A stretch of DNA of 64,000 nt, taken from positions 219,105 to 283,104 of the forward strand of contig CAZTOW010000007.1 of NCBI GenBank assembly GCA_964615375.1, read 5' to 3'. The notes under the pieces were generated by a model. It was not told the origin of the DNA. It worked only from the letters and a program-made list of their open reading frames with translations, and did not search any database. Shown piece after piece: positions 49,142 to 58,103 of this stretch. This DNA comes from CAZKWG01 sp964615375 (lineage in GTDB: Bacteria; Myxococcota_A; UBA796; CAZKWG01). Every line of letters starts with the position of its first letter. The first letter of the stretch is position 1. A program made the position numbers and the translations under genes.

Positions 49142-50926
49142 TCAGGGGCCGAAGGTCCCGGACAGGAAGGGGCTCGATCCGTAGATCAGGTAGGCGGCGC
49201 CCACGTCCTCGCCGGCTTCATCGTCGTAACGGGCGCCGATGAGGAGGTCGGGGAGACCGTCGGCGTCCACATCGCCGGCGCCAGCGACGGACTCGGCGAT
49301 GCGATCGTTGTGGTTCGGACCCAGGAACACTGTGCTGAGACTGGAGAAGCTCGTCGTCCCGCTCATCGGTCCATACACGAGAGCCGCGGCTCCGTTGTCG
49401 TCCTGATTAAGTCCTGCATCTTCATCATAAGCATGGTTCGTCGCGCCGATGAGGATGTCCGAGCACCCATCCAAGTCGACATCGCCTGCACTGGCAACGG
49501 ATTTGCCCACGCGCGCGTAGGTCTCACCCACCCAGATCGCGTCCGCAGCGTTCAGGGAGCGGTCCGCCCCCGGCGGTCCCAGGACCAACATCGCTCGCCC
49601 CCCCCCTGACGCGCGACCATCGTAGTCTGACGCACCTACGAGCAGATCGGGATACCCATCTGCGTTGGTGTCGCCAGCACCAGAGAGGGGCATGGCGCCC
49701 CCTCCTGGCGTCGCAGATCCGATCAACTTCATCTCAGCATCCGCCAGGGCGCGGTCTCCGCTGGCTGGCCCTAGAATCACATAGGCTGCCCCCGCATAGT
49801 CCCCCCCCTCACACTGGGTTGCAGAGCCAACAAAGACATCGGACATTCCATCTCCGTCCAGATCACCAACCTCCGCAAGATAAAATCCAGCTCCGTCGCC
49901 CTTACTCTCGCCAAGTAGGAGACCGTCGGATGCTGACAGATCGCGATCTGCCGTGACAGGGCCATAGATCACGTAGGTCGCTCCGAAGTAGGCCCCATCA
50001 GGATAGGCTTCGTCCAGAACCCCAGGACAACCACCCTCTTCACTAGATGGAAAGTCCCCGCTGTATGTGGGAGCGCCCACCAGAACATCACCCCAACCGT
50101 CTCCGTTCAGGTCACCGGGCGCAGCCACCCTGAGCCCAGCGTTGTCATCAATGTCCGTCCAGTAGGTATCCAGATCGACACTGTAGGTGCTATACAAGGC
50201 AGGAGCCTCCGAGAAGGACACCTCTCCAGAGAGGGGACCATACAGGACCAGCGCGGACTGGGCCGTATCATAAAGACTCGTCATGACATCTGAATACCCA
50301 TCCAGATCCAGATCTCCCCCGGGCGCAACCTCGCTCTCCGTGTAGACGAATGCCTGGGCCTCCGAGAGGGCCAGTCGTCCGCTCACGGGTCCCTCAACCA
50401 GCGCCACACCTGGAGTTCTCGTCCAGACAAGCAGGTCCGCAAAACCGTCTCCATTGTTGTCCCCTGCGCCCCATACATTGCGGCCCCCAGCATCGCTCTC
50501 CTCCGATCCGAGCAACTTCGTATCTGCGTATGTCAGATCAAAGGGCCCGCTGGCAGGGCACGCCTGATCCGATGCGCTCTCGTCAGCACCCATACAGTCC
50601 GTGACGACACCGTCCATGCAGATCTCCGGGGCGCCAGGATAGACGCTCGGGTCCGAATCGTCACAGTCTTCCTGCGAAGAGACCATCCCCTCGGGCGCCT
50701 CGCAGGCGGAGACTGGCGTGCTCTCCGCGTCCCCGAAGCCGTCCCCATCCGCGTCGGGGAACCACAGGATGTCCGCGCAAGGATCGGTGTCCGAAGCAGA
50801 CGGGCTGTCCTCCTCAGTCTCGCGCCCAGTGTCTACGATCTTGCCGGCACCTGAACAGCCAAAGGTCATCACGAGCGGAGGGATCACCACGATAGAACGG
50901 AAGGTGAGAGCGTTAGAAGCGAGCAT
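49142..50926 (-). CDS. FG-GAP repeat (integrin-like propeller) lipoprotein
   Basis: 594 residues. Signal with lipobox TFGC (Cys24; MLASNALTFRSIVVIPPLVM). A MopE-like segment (FPDADGDGFGDAESTPVSAC ... DCDDSDPSVYPGAPEICMDG) precedes seven FG-GAP blades, each with a Ca2+-binding D-x-N/D-x-D-G-x-x-D loop (GDNNGDGFADLLV, GDLDLDGYSDVMT, GDLNGDGWGDVLVG, GDLDGDGMSDVFVG, GDTNADGYPDLLVG, GDVDLDGCSDILIG, GDVDADGLPDLLIG). A surface-displayed propeller. It overlaps the beta-helix gene by 14 bases (start coupling) and is the last gene of the operon. Less GC-rich than the upstream operon genes. Confidence 0.92.
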   Translation of the reverse strand: MLASNALTFRSIVVIPPLVMTFGCSGAGKIVDTGRETEEDSPSASDTDPCADILWFPDADGDGFGDAESTPVSACEAPEGMVSSQEDCDDSDPSVYPGAPEICMDGVVTDCMGADESASDQACPASGPFDLTYADTKLLGSEESDAGGRNVWGAGDNNGDGFADLLVWTRTPGVALVEGPVSGRLALSEAQAFVYTESEVAPGGDLDLDGYSDVMTSLYDTAQSALVLYGPLSGEVSFSEAPALYSTYSVDLDTYWTDIDDNAGLRVAAPGDLNGDGWGDVLVGAPTYSGDFPSSEEGGCPGVLDEAYPDGAYFGATYVIYGPVTADRDLSASDGLLLGESKGDGAGFYLAEVGDLDGDGMSDVFVGSATQCEGGDYAGAAYVILGPASGDRALADAEMKLIGSATPGGGAMPLSGAGDTNADGYPDLLVGASDYDGRASGGGRAMLVLGPPGADRSLNAADAIWVGETYARVGKSVASAGDVDLDGCSDILIGATNHAYDEDAGLNQDDNGAAALVYGPMSGTTSFSSLSTVFLGPNHNDRIAESVAGAGDVDADGLPDLLIGARYDDEAGEDVGAAYLIYGSSPFLSGTFGP

Positions 50927-53888
50927 CGTAATCTACCTCGTCATACCCAATGACCTCGAAGGCGCCCACATCCAGCCCTTCAGAGGCGACGCCCTCGTAG
51001 TCCTGCCAGACCTCGATCGTCCCCCCGTAAGCGTCGTACCAGGCGGTGACATAGGCCGCATCAGCGCTTCCAGCACAGATGGATCTCCTCCCGATGTCAT
51101 AGTCGAGGCCCAAGACGGAATCGAAGGTCATCGTTCCAATGGCGCTCTCCAGATCGCCCCTCGTATCTGCCAGATCCAACAACTCATCCTCCGACGCCAG
51201 ATCGACCTCACCCAGGTCGTCTGTCTGCTGCCCTTGGAGCTCCAGGGATGTCCAGAGTGTCTGAAATGCGCTGAGGCTGTACTTGCCACCACCGACGGAG
51301 ATCACCTTAGACAGTGTCGTCTCACCGTCATCCCACCCGACATAGACATTGTAGTCCATCGAGAAGGTACCGGTGCTCGGGCTGCACTGGCTGAAGGAGA
51401 CCTGAATGCTGACGTTGTCCTCCAAAGTCACGGTGGCAGGGGTCTGATTGTTCCTCGCGAACAGATTGTTGTGCAGATGCACGTCGTCCACGTGTGCCGA
51501 ATCGGTACCACCATGTCCACCGGACTCCGCGATGTCTACCCCCGCGTAATAGTTGTGCGCGATGGTGTTGTTGACGAGATACACCCCTTCGACGTCGAAG
51601 TCCACCTCCACATTCTTCTCTTCGGGTATCCCTCTCGCCGCCGCCTCCTCATCCGTGTAAGGTTTGGCGAAGTCCGAGACGACCTTCACCCCGTTCAGCA
51701 GGTTCATGTAGATCACGTTCCGGTAGATGTAGACATTCTCTGTCTTCTCCTCGTGGTAGTTGTCCGGCCGGTGCCAGGCACCATTGGGGCCGTTGGTCAC
51801 CAGCACGCCGATGTCGTTCATGAAGATCCGGTTGCGGCAGATGTGAACCCCCTGCGAGGCATCCGCGATGCAGACCCCGCCAAACCCTGTGTTGCCGTAG
51901 ATCGTGTTGCCCGTGATCACAGTCACATCCTCCGAGGAGGGGGTACGCTTGCGTACGTTCTTCAGGTCGATGCCGTCCTCCCCGAATCCCTCCATCCCAT
52001 CGGGGAGGCTGTCACCTGCCTTCACGCGCGTGAGCACGTACCCGTACTCCGTCTCCTGGCATGCGGACTCGCTCGGGAGCGAGGGGCTGCAGCGGTACAC
52101 GAGCTCAGGGGCCATGGAGGTACAACTCGGCGTATCGGTGAACACCGCGCCGACCGGCAGCGCACCGGAGTAGAAGAGCAGGTCGACCGTGCGGGTCTCG
52201 CTCCGACAGTACTTCCCATGCGTCATGATGGTGTTGGAGTCGATCAGGTGCCCTGAAGAGGCACCATTCCCCGTAATCCCGTCCACCCCGCGCACATCGT
52301 CCCCAGAGAGCGTGTTCCGAAGGATGGTGCAGTTCGTAGACAGGTGCCCCAGCCCGATGTCCTGGCAGCCGGTGTCGTATCCGATGGACCACAGCCTGGA
52401 GTCCGCGACGACGATGTCCTCAGGATACACGCCCAGCTCCGCGAGCGCCTCGCTGAGCTCCGCGCCGCTGAGACTGCTGTCCAGCCCGTTCTCGTCTCTG
52501 TACAGGGTGGCGTAGTCCTCGTTGATGCCGAAGCCAATCCCCCCGCTTGCGTGGTCATAAAGCGAGAGATCGCTGTAGACATGGTGGCGAGATGCCCCTG
52601 TCACGGCAATTCCAACCCCGAATCCACGAATCTGGAGGTTGGACACCTGGACGTAGCAGCAGTCCGCGATGAAGAGCGCGCGCCGGGGGTCGCGGAACTG
52701 GGGTTCGGTTGGCCTGAGGTCGCGGCCATCCAGGAGCGGATCATCGCCGTCTCCATAGGCCCCGATCACCAGCGGAGAGCTCGACGCCCCCGAGAGCCCA
52801 CGCAACGCGAAGACGGCCTCGACCTTGTACGCGTTCTCTCCAGGAGCCCTCCACCGATTCTGCATCGTTACTCCAACATCGTAGCCCCCTGCGGGGCCCG
52901 TTGGCGCGCCGCTGCCCGTGGTTTCCAGGACAACCCCCTCCTCTCGCCCGGTCCAGGTCTGGCCTCGTCGAAGATAGATCCGCACATCCCCGATGCAGGT
53001 CTCCGCGCCCGTGTACTTTGGGAGCAGGCCGTTCATCCAGCGGAACGCCTGTCTCAGCGTGCGCCAGGGGTCGATGACGAGGTACACCTCCGCCGTCTCC
53101 CCGGATTTCAGTACGTGGTCGAAGATCAGGTTGGCCTTCCCGGTCGCGTCATCGTCGCCTCGCTCGACGTCCACGTACCGATAACCGTCCTCCACCCAGA
53201 TCACCTCCGCGCAGCAGTCGTTGGAGAGCGCCTTGATGGAATCTGGTGCGTTCGCCTGAGAAGGCCGAGCATACCCATTCTTCGACCACGGATCTCGAGC
53301 CTGTTGGACCTCCTCTGCCTTCGCAGACCAGATCCGCGCCCGCCGCTTCGCCACATCTCTGCGGATCCGCCCCCAATGCAAGGTAGACTTCAACGCGGCC
53401 TGCACCGCATGCCAGGCCTCTGGATCGACGTGGACGGTCTTCCCCTCGATCTGCCGCCGCGTCTCCGCCGGCAGCGACAGCACCCGCCCCACCCACTCCC
53501 CCGAGACCTGCCGCACGCCGCTCGCGTCCGGGCCTGCGCGCCTCGGCTTCGGCTTCGGCTTGTCCTGACAGGCGCAGCCGCCCTCGCCCGCGCCGGTCTC
53601 CACCTTCGGACCCTGCTCTCGCGCCTGCCGTCGTTCGTACTCCACCCACACGCTCGGCACAGGGCCCGGCGGCGGCATCGGGTCCTTCCGCATCGTCTCC
53701 GAGACCTTCGGCAACCGGCTCGGATCCCGGAAGATCGTCGGCGTCGGGTCCCGCTCCTGACCACAGCAGGAGGCCAGGCGGGCCTCCCGCTGCTTCAGCT
53801 CCACCCACAGCCGGTCGAAGCCCACCAGCGGGCTGGCCGGAGGACCCGACTGAAGGCGCGATTCGCGAGAGGAGACGACGCGGTTCAT
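50913..53888 (-). CDS. large right-handed beta-helix protein without signal peptide
   Basis: 991 residues; ATG 53888, GGAGGG nearby upstream. No signal peptide: MNRVVSSRESRLQSGPPASP. The first about 200 residues are Pro/Lys/Arg-rich with Cys pairs (ASCCGQE, GGCACQDKPKPKPRR) and helical (VHVDPEAWHAVQAALKST). From about 245 a pectate-lyase-like parallel beta-helix runs to about 850 (VQVSNLQIRGFGVGIAVTGA, DVTVITGNTIYGNTGFGGV, VHICRNRIFMNDIGVLVTNG, VYIYRNVIYMNLLNGVKVVS). The end has DVGAFEVIG, as in choice-of-anchor Q proteins. Its codon use is less GC-rich than the upstream operon. In this context it could be a polysaccharide-acting cargo (inference). Confidence 0.85.
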   Translation of the reverse strand: MNRVVSSRESRLQSGPPASPLVGFDRLWVELKQREARLASCCGQERDPTPTIFRDPSRLPKVSETMRKDPMPPPGPVPSVWVEYERRQAREQGPKVETGAGEGGCACQDKPKPKPRRAGPDASGVRQVSGEWVGRVLSLPAETRRQIEGKTVHVDPEAWHAVQAALKSTLHWGRIRRDVAKRRARIWSAKAEEVQQARDPWSKNGYARPSQANAPDSIKALSNDCCAEVIWVEDGYRYVDVERGDDDATGKANLIFDHVLKSGETAEVYLVIDPWRTLRQAFRWMNGLLPKYTGAETCIGDVRIYLRRGQTWTGREEGVVLETTGSGAPTGPAGGYDVGVTMQNRWRAPGENAYKVEAVFALRGLSGASSSPLVIGAYGDGDDPLLDGRDLRPTEPQFRDPRRALFIADCCYVQVSNLQIRGFGVGIAVTGASRHHVYSDLSLYDHASGGIGFGINEDYATLYRDENGLDSSLSGAELSEALAELGVYPEDIVVADSRLWSIGYDTGCQDIGLGHLSTNCTILRNTLSGDDVRGVDGITGNGASSGHLIDSNTIMTHGKYCRSETRTVDLLFYSGALPVGAVFTDTPSCTSMAPELVYRCSPSLPSESACQETEYGYVLTRVKAGDSLPDGMEGFGEDGIDLKNVRKRTPSSEDVTVITGNTIYGNTGFGGVCIADASQGVHICRNRIFMNDIGVLVTNGPNGAWHRPDNYHEEKTENVYIYRNVIYMNLLNGVKVVSDFAKPYTDEEAAARGIPEEKNVEVDFDVEGVYLVNNTIAHNYYAGVDIAESGGHGGTDSAHVDDVHLHNNLFARNNQTPATVTLEDNVSIQVSFSQCSPSTGTFSMDYNVYVGWDDGETTLSKVISVGGGKYSLSAFQTLWTSLELQGQQTDDLGEVDLASEDELLDLADTRGDLESAIGTMTFDSVLGLDYDIGRRSICAGSADAAYVTAWYDAYGGTIEVWQDYEGVASEGLDVGAFEVIGYDEVDYDARF

Positions 53889-53901
53889 GGTTCCCTCCAG
53901 T

Positions 53902-54249
53902 CTACCGGCGCTTCGCCATCAGGTCCAGGCTCACGGTCGCTTCTCCGGCGAGCGCGCCCGACAGCGACCAGCTCACGTAGCGGGTGAAGCTCTGAGTGGA
54001 GAACCAGCTCACCCCCGCGGCGCTCAGCGACACCTCGCAGACACTCGCGAAGTCCACGTAGGAACCTTCCTCGTTGGTCAGCGCATGCCGCACGCACAGC
54101 TTGGGCGCCTCCCCCTCGGAGCCGCTGTGGACCGTGACCACGACGTGGAGCTCGGTGAACTCGCCGATATCCAAGGCCCCGCTCAGGTCGGCGACGCTGT
54201 CGCGGGTGAGCGTGACCTTGTCCAGGATCTTCCAGACCATCATGTGCAT
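53902..54249 (-). CDS. small beta-rich protein of the DUF4280 operon
   Basis: 115 residues from ATG 54249 (GGGAGG upstream). MHMMVWKILDKVTLTRDSVA followed by alternating strands (FTELHVVVTVHSGSEGEAPK, CVRHALTNEEGSYVDF, SLSGALAGEATVSLDLMAKR). No signal peptide or family. 11 bp from the gene upstream and 13 bp from the beta-helix gene. The size and fold would suit a linker or small structural protein; no homology is claimed. Confidence 0.7.
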   Translation of the reverse strand: MHMMVWKILDKVTLTRDSVADLSGALDIGEFTELHVVVTVHSGSEGEAPKLCVRHALTNEEGSYVDFASVCEVSLSAAGVSWFSTQSFTRYVSWSLSGALAGEATVSLDLMAKRR

Positions 54250-54260
54250 GGCGACCTCCC

Positions 54261-54701
54261 TCAGCTCTTGAAGGTGAAGACGAGGACCGCCGAACACACG
54301 GCGCGCTCTATGTTGGTGCCGCTCGCGTTGGCCACCGCGAGGCCGTAGCGCATCTGGATCCCGAAGTTCGTCGTGGTGGAGTACGCCGTCTGGATCACGT
54401 CCTGGTTCGCCGACACCGCCGAGAACAGGTCCACCGGCCCGTTCCAGCGCCGACCGTCGATGCTCCACCAGAAGACGACACGCCAGGTGAATTGGGTCGT
54501 CCTGTTCTCTGTAGAAGTTTGAACTTGAACGGATTCGAGCCAGGGCCCGAACTCCAGGGCCTCGGGGAGCTCGATGTCGATGTAGCTCGGGGTGGTCGTG
54601 CCGTCCGTCTGGAGCTGCATCTTGGCGATGAAGGGCAGGACGCGGACCTTGGGCTGACCGTTGGACGTGCGCAAAGGGCACCTCTCGGTGAAAGTCATCA
54701 T
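54261..54701 (-). CDS. beta-sandwich protein of the DUF4280 operon
   Basis: 146 residues from ATG 54701; alternative starts exist at 54698 and 54743 and no strong ribosome binding site decides. Beta-rich (YIDIELPEALEFGPWLESVQ, WRVVFWWSIDGRRWNGPV, GIQMRYGLAVANASGTN, ERAVCSAVLVFTFKS). The start MMTFTERCPLRTSNGQPKVR is without signal. First gene of the downstream (less GC-rich) half of the operon. Function unknown. Confidence 0.7.
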   Translation of the reverse strand: MMTFTERCPLRTSNGQPKVRVLPFIAKMQLQTDGTTTPSYIDIELPEALEFGPWLESVQVQTSTENRTTQFTWRVVFWWSIDGRRWNGPVDLFSAVSANQDVIQTAYSTTTNFGIQMRYGLAVANASGTNIERAVCSAVLVFTFKS

Positions 54702-54771
54702 GGGGCTGAGCCCTGGGCGACATGCCCCGAGGCTCAATCTCATCCTGACAGGAGACCGAGGCGACCGGAAG

Positions 54772-54805
54772 ACATGCAGAGCATGTATTTCTCTGAAAAA
54801 AAAAA
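54772..54805. promoter_or_regulatory. palindrome and poly-A/T tract between operon halves
   Basis: ACATGC-AGA-GCATGT (54772-54786) is a perfect inverted repeat, followed by A x10 (54796-54805; T x10 on the operon strand). It lies in the 133-bp gap after 54835, the only sizeable gap in the operon. On the coding strand the T-tract follows the stop by about 30 bases and precedes the palindrome, so it could be an intrinsic stop or a promoter with operator for the downstream four genes. Confidence 0.45.
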
Positions 54806-54822
54806 TAGTCACACTATGGGTT

Positions 54823-55674
54823 CGCCCTCTCCCCTCACCTCGCCAGCACCCCCAGCCCCCACGCCAGCAGCAGCCAGCTCGTCGCCTCCGCGCACACCCG
54901 GGCCTGGCTCTGCTCCGCGTTCGCCCGCGCCTGCGGCGGCAGACGGTCCGCCCACTGCCGCGCGTGACGCGCCGCCGAGAGCGCGTCCAACAGCGCCGGC
55001 AGCCCGGCCTCCACCGACGCCCGCGCCCGCGCCGCGTCGGGGACGGACAGGCCCGCCAACGCCGCCGTGCGAAGCACCTCCACCTCGCCAGACAGCGTGC
55101 CGCTCACCACCTCGCCCCAGGCCCGGCTCTGCGCGACCATGCGGTACTTCTTCGCCGACTCCCGCAGCGCGGGCGCTCGCGCGGCCACGGCCGACACCGC
55201 CGCCGCCGCCGCCGCGGGGTCCGCAGAGGCCACCCGCGGCGCCCCGGACCAGGGCAGGGCCGCACCCGCCTCCCCGACAAGGGCGAACAACGCAGGATCC
55301 TCGGCCGCCGCCCCCCGCGCCGACGCCTCCGCGCGCTCCGCCGCCCGGTGGACGGCGCCCTCCAGCGGGGCAAGCCAGGCGCGCAACGGCGCCGCCGCCC
55401 GCTCCGCCGCCACCAGCGAGGGAAGGATGCGCAGCGCGTCCTTCATGCCGGCGACGCTGGTGTTCTCGTCGATCTGGGTCAGCGCGCCCAGGAAGCTCTG
55501 ACGCTCCACCTCCAGCGGGCCCAGCAGCCCGACCGCCGGGCGACGGGCCTCCTCCAGGGCGTGGCGGGCCGCGGAGAGCGCGTCCAGCGCCTCGGCGACG
55601 GCGGGGTGGCGCCGCAGCGCGAGGTCCAGGCGCTCGGCGAGGGGGCGGGGCGGCGGCGGCCGGGGCGGGGGCGG
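54823..55674. repeat. direct repeat, copy 2 (about 850 bp)
   Basis: Counterpart of 48018-48867, same orientation. It covers the 3' two thirds of the intact 429-codon gene. See the truncated copy at 48029-48877. Confidence 0.93.
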
Positions 55675-56124
55675 GGCCGGGACCTCCACCGGGAGAGGCT
55701 CCTCTGTCTTCATATGCGCATCCACATCCATATCTTCGGAAGACTCCTCCAGGGAACTCCCCTCCTCCCGCACCTCCGCCTCGGCCAGCGAGGGCACCAG
55801 CTCCGCCAGCGGGCCGCGGAGGTGCTCCTCGAAGCTGGGGTTGTCGACCACGTTGGCCAGGATCACCAGCCCGCCCGGCCCGCGCCGGATCTCGCCCAGC
55901 ACCATGGACGAGAGGTCATACTCGGACAGGAGGCGGCCCAGCTCGCTGGCGGGGACCTCGTCGGGCGCGGCCACGAGCTCGGGCAGGCCGTCGGTGTTCT
56001 GGGGGACGTAGACGAAGGCCACCATCCCGTCATCGAGGGCCTGCAAGGTCTCCTCCAGGCCAGGGGTGACGACGGCGGGGACGCGCGGGGCCTTCTTGGA
56101 CTTCTTCGTTCGGCTGGTGCTCAT
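54835..56124 (-). CDS. DUF4280-partner protein, helical with C-terminal hydrophobic anchor
   Basis: 429 residues. Basic N-terminus (MSTSRTKKSKKAPRVP), an alpha/beta part (about 20-110: MVAFVYVPQNTDGLPELVAA, LGRLLSEYDLSSMVLGEIRR), an acidic-Pro linker (PLPVEVPAPPPPRPPPPRPL, about 150-170), then a long Ala-rich helical domain (about 172-410) and a hydrophobic C-terminus (TSWLLLAWGLGVLA). Overlaps the DUF4280 gene by 4 bases, so the two products are likely made in fixed ratio. No family recognised. Its C-terminal part is duplicated beyond the operon end. Confidence 0.82.
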   Translation of the reverse strand: MSTSRTKKSKKAPRVPAVVTPGLEETLQALDDGMVAFVYVPQNTDGLPELVAAPDEVPASELGRLLSEYDLSSMVLGEIRRGPGGLVILANVVDNPSFEEHLRGPLAELVPSLAEAEVREEGSSLEESSEDMDVDAHMKTEEPLPVEVPAPPPPRPPPPRPLAERLDLALRRHPAVAEALDALSAARHALEEARRPAVGLLGPLEVERQSFLGALTQIDENTSVAGMKDALRILPSLVAAERAAAPLRAWLAPLEGAVHRAAERAEASARGAAAEDPALFALVGEAGAALPWSGAPRVASADPAAAAAAVSAVAARAPALRESAKKYRMVAQSRAWGEVVSGTLSGEVEVLRTAALAGLSVPDAARARASVEAGLPALLDALSAARHARQWADRLPPQARANAEQSQARVCAEATSWLLLAWGLGVLAR

Positions 56125-56507
56125 GGGACCTCACAGAGGGTCTGTCCGGGGTTCGAGATCTCGATGACGCCCGACCACAGGCACTGGAGCTTGCAGGCGT
56201 CGCTCAGCGCGCTCTGGCCGGCGATCTCCAGCTTCGCGCACCCGGGGCTCCAGGGCTTCGGCGTGTTGGGGACGCAGGGGACGGGGGTGAGGGCGCCGCC
56301 GGCCGCGGCGGTGGCGGCCTGGACGGCGGGGTTGGCCGTGGAGCGGCACTGCCCGAAGGGCGCGATGTTGGTGTTGGGCGCGCAGTCGGCCACGATGGCC
56401 ACGTCCTTGTCCTGGCAGGTGACCTGGGGGCGGACCACGGTGAGCGAGGAGGGCGCCGTCCCCTGGGAGCAGCGGAGCTGCGCGGACTTCACGACGAGCA
56501 TGGCCAT
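56121..56507 (-). CDS. DUF4280 (PAAR-like) spike-tip protein
   Basis: 128 residues. LRCSQGTAPSSLTV (11-24), NTNIAPFGQCRSTANP (45-60), LTPVPCVPNTPKPWSPG (73-89) and LQCLWSGVIEISNPGQ (108-122) match the DUF4280 pattern (C-S-x-G, NI-x-x-FG-x-C-x-S-x-x-NP, PC-x-P, L-x-C-x-x-x-G-x-I). These small proteins form a cone like PAAR and cap the VgrG or spike of T6SS and related contractile systems, often carrying or recruiting an effector. No effector domain is fused here. No sheath, tube or VgrG gene is in this window. Confidence 0.88.
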   Translation of the reverse strand: MAMLVVKSAQLRCSQGTAPSSLTVVRPQVTCQDKDVAIVADCAPNTNIAPFGQCRSTANPAVQAATAAAGGALTPVPCVPNTPKPWSPGCAKLEIAGQSALSDACKLQCLWSGVIEISNPGQTLCEVP

Positions 56508-56510
56508 GGC

Positions 56511-58100
56511 TCAGCCCCCCTCGACAGGCAGGGTCCAGGCGAGGCGGCTGGCGGCCAGCAGCGCCCGCTTCGCCCCCTCCTGGAGCGCGCCCTCGCGCCA
56601 GGGGCAGGAGGGGCTGGGGATCAGGGGGAGCGCGCGCTCGCCGAGAGCCACGGCCACGAGATTGGGGAGCACGGGCTCGCCGGGGGCGGGGGCGTCCTGC
56701 TGCGTGACTAACTGATCTAGCGCCTCAGAGACGCAGGTCCCGGCGCCCACCTCGGCCATCCCCTCGGCGGGTGCGGGCAGGTCGGCCACTGCGCCGTAGA
56801 GGGCCAGGGTCCACAGGGAGGCCTGGCTGGGCGCGACGGGGGCGCGCGCGCCGGTGCGGGCCGTGAGCAGCGCGGTCTGCACCTCCCGCAGGGTCTCCAG
56901 GAAGGTGACCGCCGCGGCCCGATCCTCCAGGCGGGGATCGGCCGCGCCGTCGGCGGAGAGGATCATCCCGCGGGCGGCGGCGATCCGCGCCGACAGGCCC
57001 CAGCGCCCGGCCAGCGTGCTGCCCTCGCGCACGGCCAGGTAGCCCTCGGGGCAGGAGAGCTCGGGGTCGGGGTGCCAGAGCAGCGCGTAGCGAGGCAGGT
57101 CCGAGCCCAGCAGGGGGGCGTGCTCCAGGCAGCGGGCGGCGTCCGCGGGGGCCTCGACCGTGGACATCCCGGCCACCACCTGCTCGGTGAGCCCGGCCAG
57201 CAGCAGCGCGTCCTGGGCCAGCGTGGCCTCGTCCTGCATGCGACGCCCGCCCAGCGCCAGCGCCGTGGCCTTCGACGCGCCCGCCGCCAGCGCCGCGGAG
57301 GCCCGGATCTGGCGCTCGGCGGCCAGCTCTCCGAGACGCAGCGCCTGGTCCGCCCGCTCGGCCAGGCAGGCCTGCTCGCCCGCCAGCGCCGCCTGAGACG
57401 CAGCCTGCGCCGCCCCCAGCGCGTCCGCGGCCCGCTCCTGCTCGAGCGCCGCCGCCTCGGTCATCGCCGCCCGCTGCCGCCACTGCACGATGTTGCCCAG
57501 GGCCAGGAAGAAGAGCGCCGACAGCGTCCCCGCCATGCGCGGGGTCAAGCCCAGCTTGACGGCGAAGTCCCGCGCGTTCTCCACGACCTGATCGGAGAAG
57601 TCCGTCAGCAGCACCCAGACCGTGGGCAGCAACCAAAGCGCGCCCTTCGTCGCCGAGATCCGGCTGGATCGCCGCGTGCCGCTGCCGGAGACCGCCAGCC
57701 CGGCCCCGCCTCCGCGCTCGCTGAGCGCGAGCTGCAGCGTGACGGGAGGGTCGGAGGCCAGCTCGCAGCGGGCGGCCTGGCGCAGCTCCACGCCCTGGGT
57801 GAGGTGGCGCCGCCCCTCGGGCCGCACCCACTCCAGCGGGCGGCGGGGGTTGGTGGCCAGCACCCTCAGCGCGGGCGCCCCCCCCGCGGGCCGCACCACA
57901 CCGAGCTCCAGCAGGCCCTCGGCCCCGGAAGGAAGGGGCTCCTCCCGGCGGCGCAGGGCCGTCGCCCGCAGCGCGCGCCCGCCGCTCCCGCCGCCTTCAG
58001 GTTCCAAGAGGCAGAGCAGCAGGGCCTCGCCCTCCTCCACCGTGAGGCTGAGCGTGTTGGGCCGGGCGTCGGGTTCGATGCAGAGGATGGTGATGGACAT
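56511..58100 (-). CDS. large unrecognised protein with TM pair and coiled coil
   Basis: 529 residues. Beta-rich N-terminus (about 1-135), then two hydrophobic segments (GALWLLPTVWVLLTDF, about 155-170; AGTLSALFFLALGNIVQW, about 190-207) and an Ala/Glu/Gln-rich coiled coil (about 208-290). The C-terminal 200 residues are helical. 3 bp before the DUF4280 gene start. The TM pair is typical of proteins that need membrane insertion, for example effectors with pore-forming or translocation segments, but no toxin family is recognised. Confidence 0.78.
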   Translation of the reverse strand: MSITILCIEPDARPNTLSLTVEEGEALLLCLLEPEGGGSGGRALRATALRRREEPLPSGAEGLLELGVVRPAGGAPALRVLATNPRRPLEWVRPEGRRHLTQGVELRQAARCELASDPPVTLQLALSERGGGAGLAVSGSGTRRSSRISATKGALWLLPTVWVLLTDFSDQVVENARDFAVKLGLTPRMAGTLSALFFLALGNIVQWRQRAAMTEAAALEQERAADALGAAQAASQAALAGEQACLAERADQALRLGELAAERQIRASAALAAGASKATALALGGRRMQDEATLAQDALLLAGLTEQVVAGMSTVEAPADAARCLEHAPLLGSDLPRYALLWHPDPELSCPEGYLAVREGSTLAGRWGLSARIAAARGMILSADGAADPRLEDRAAAVTFLETLREVQTALLTARTGARAPVAPSQASLWTLALYGAVADLPAPAEGMAEVGAGTCVSEALDQLVTQQDAPAPGEPVLPNLVAVALGERALPLIPSPSCPWREGALQEGAKRALLAASRLAWTLPVEGG

Positions 58101-58103
58101 GGT

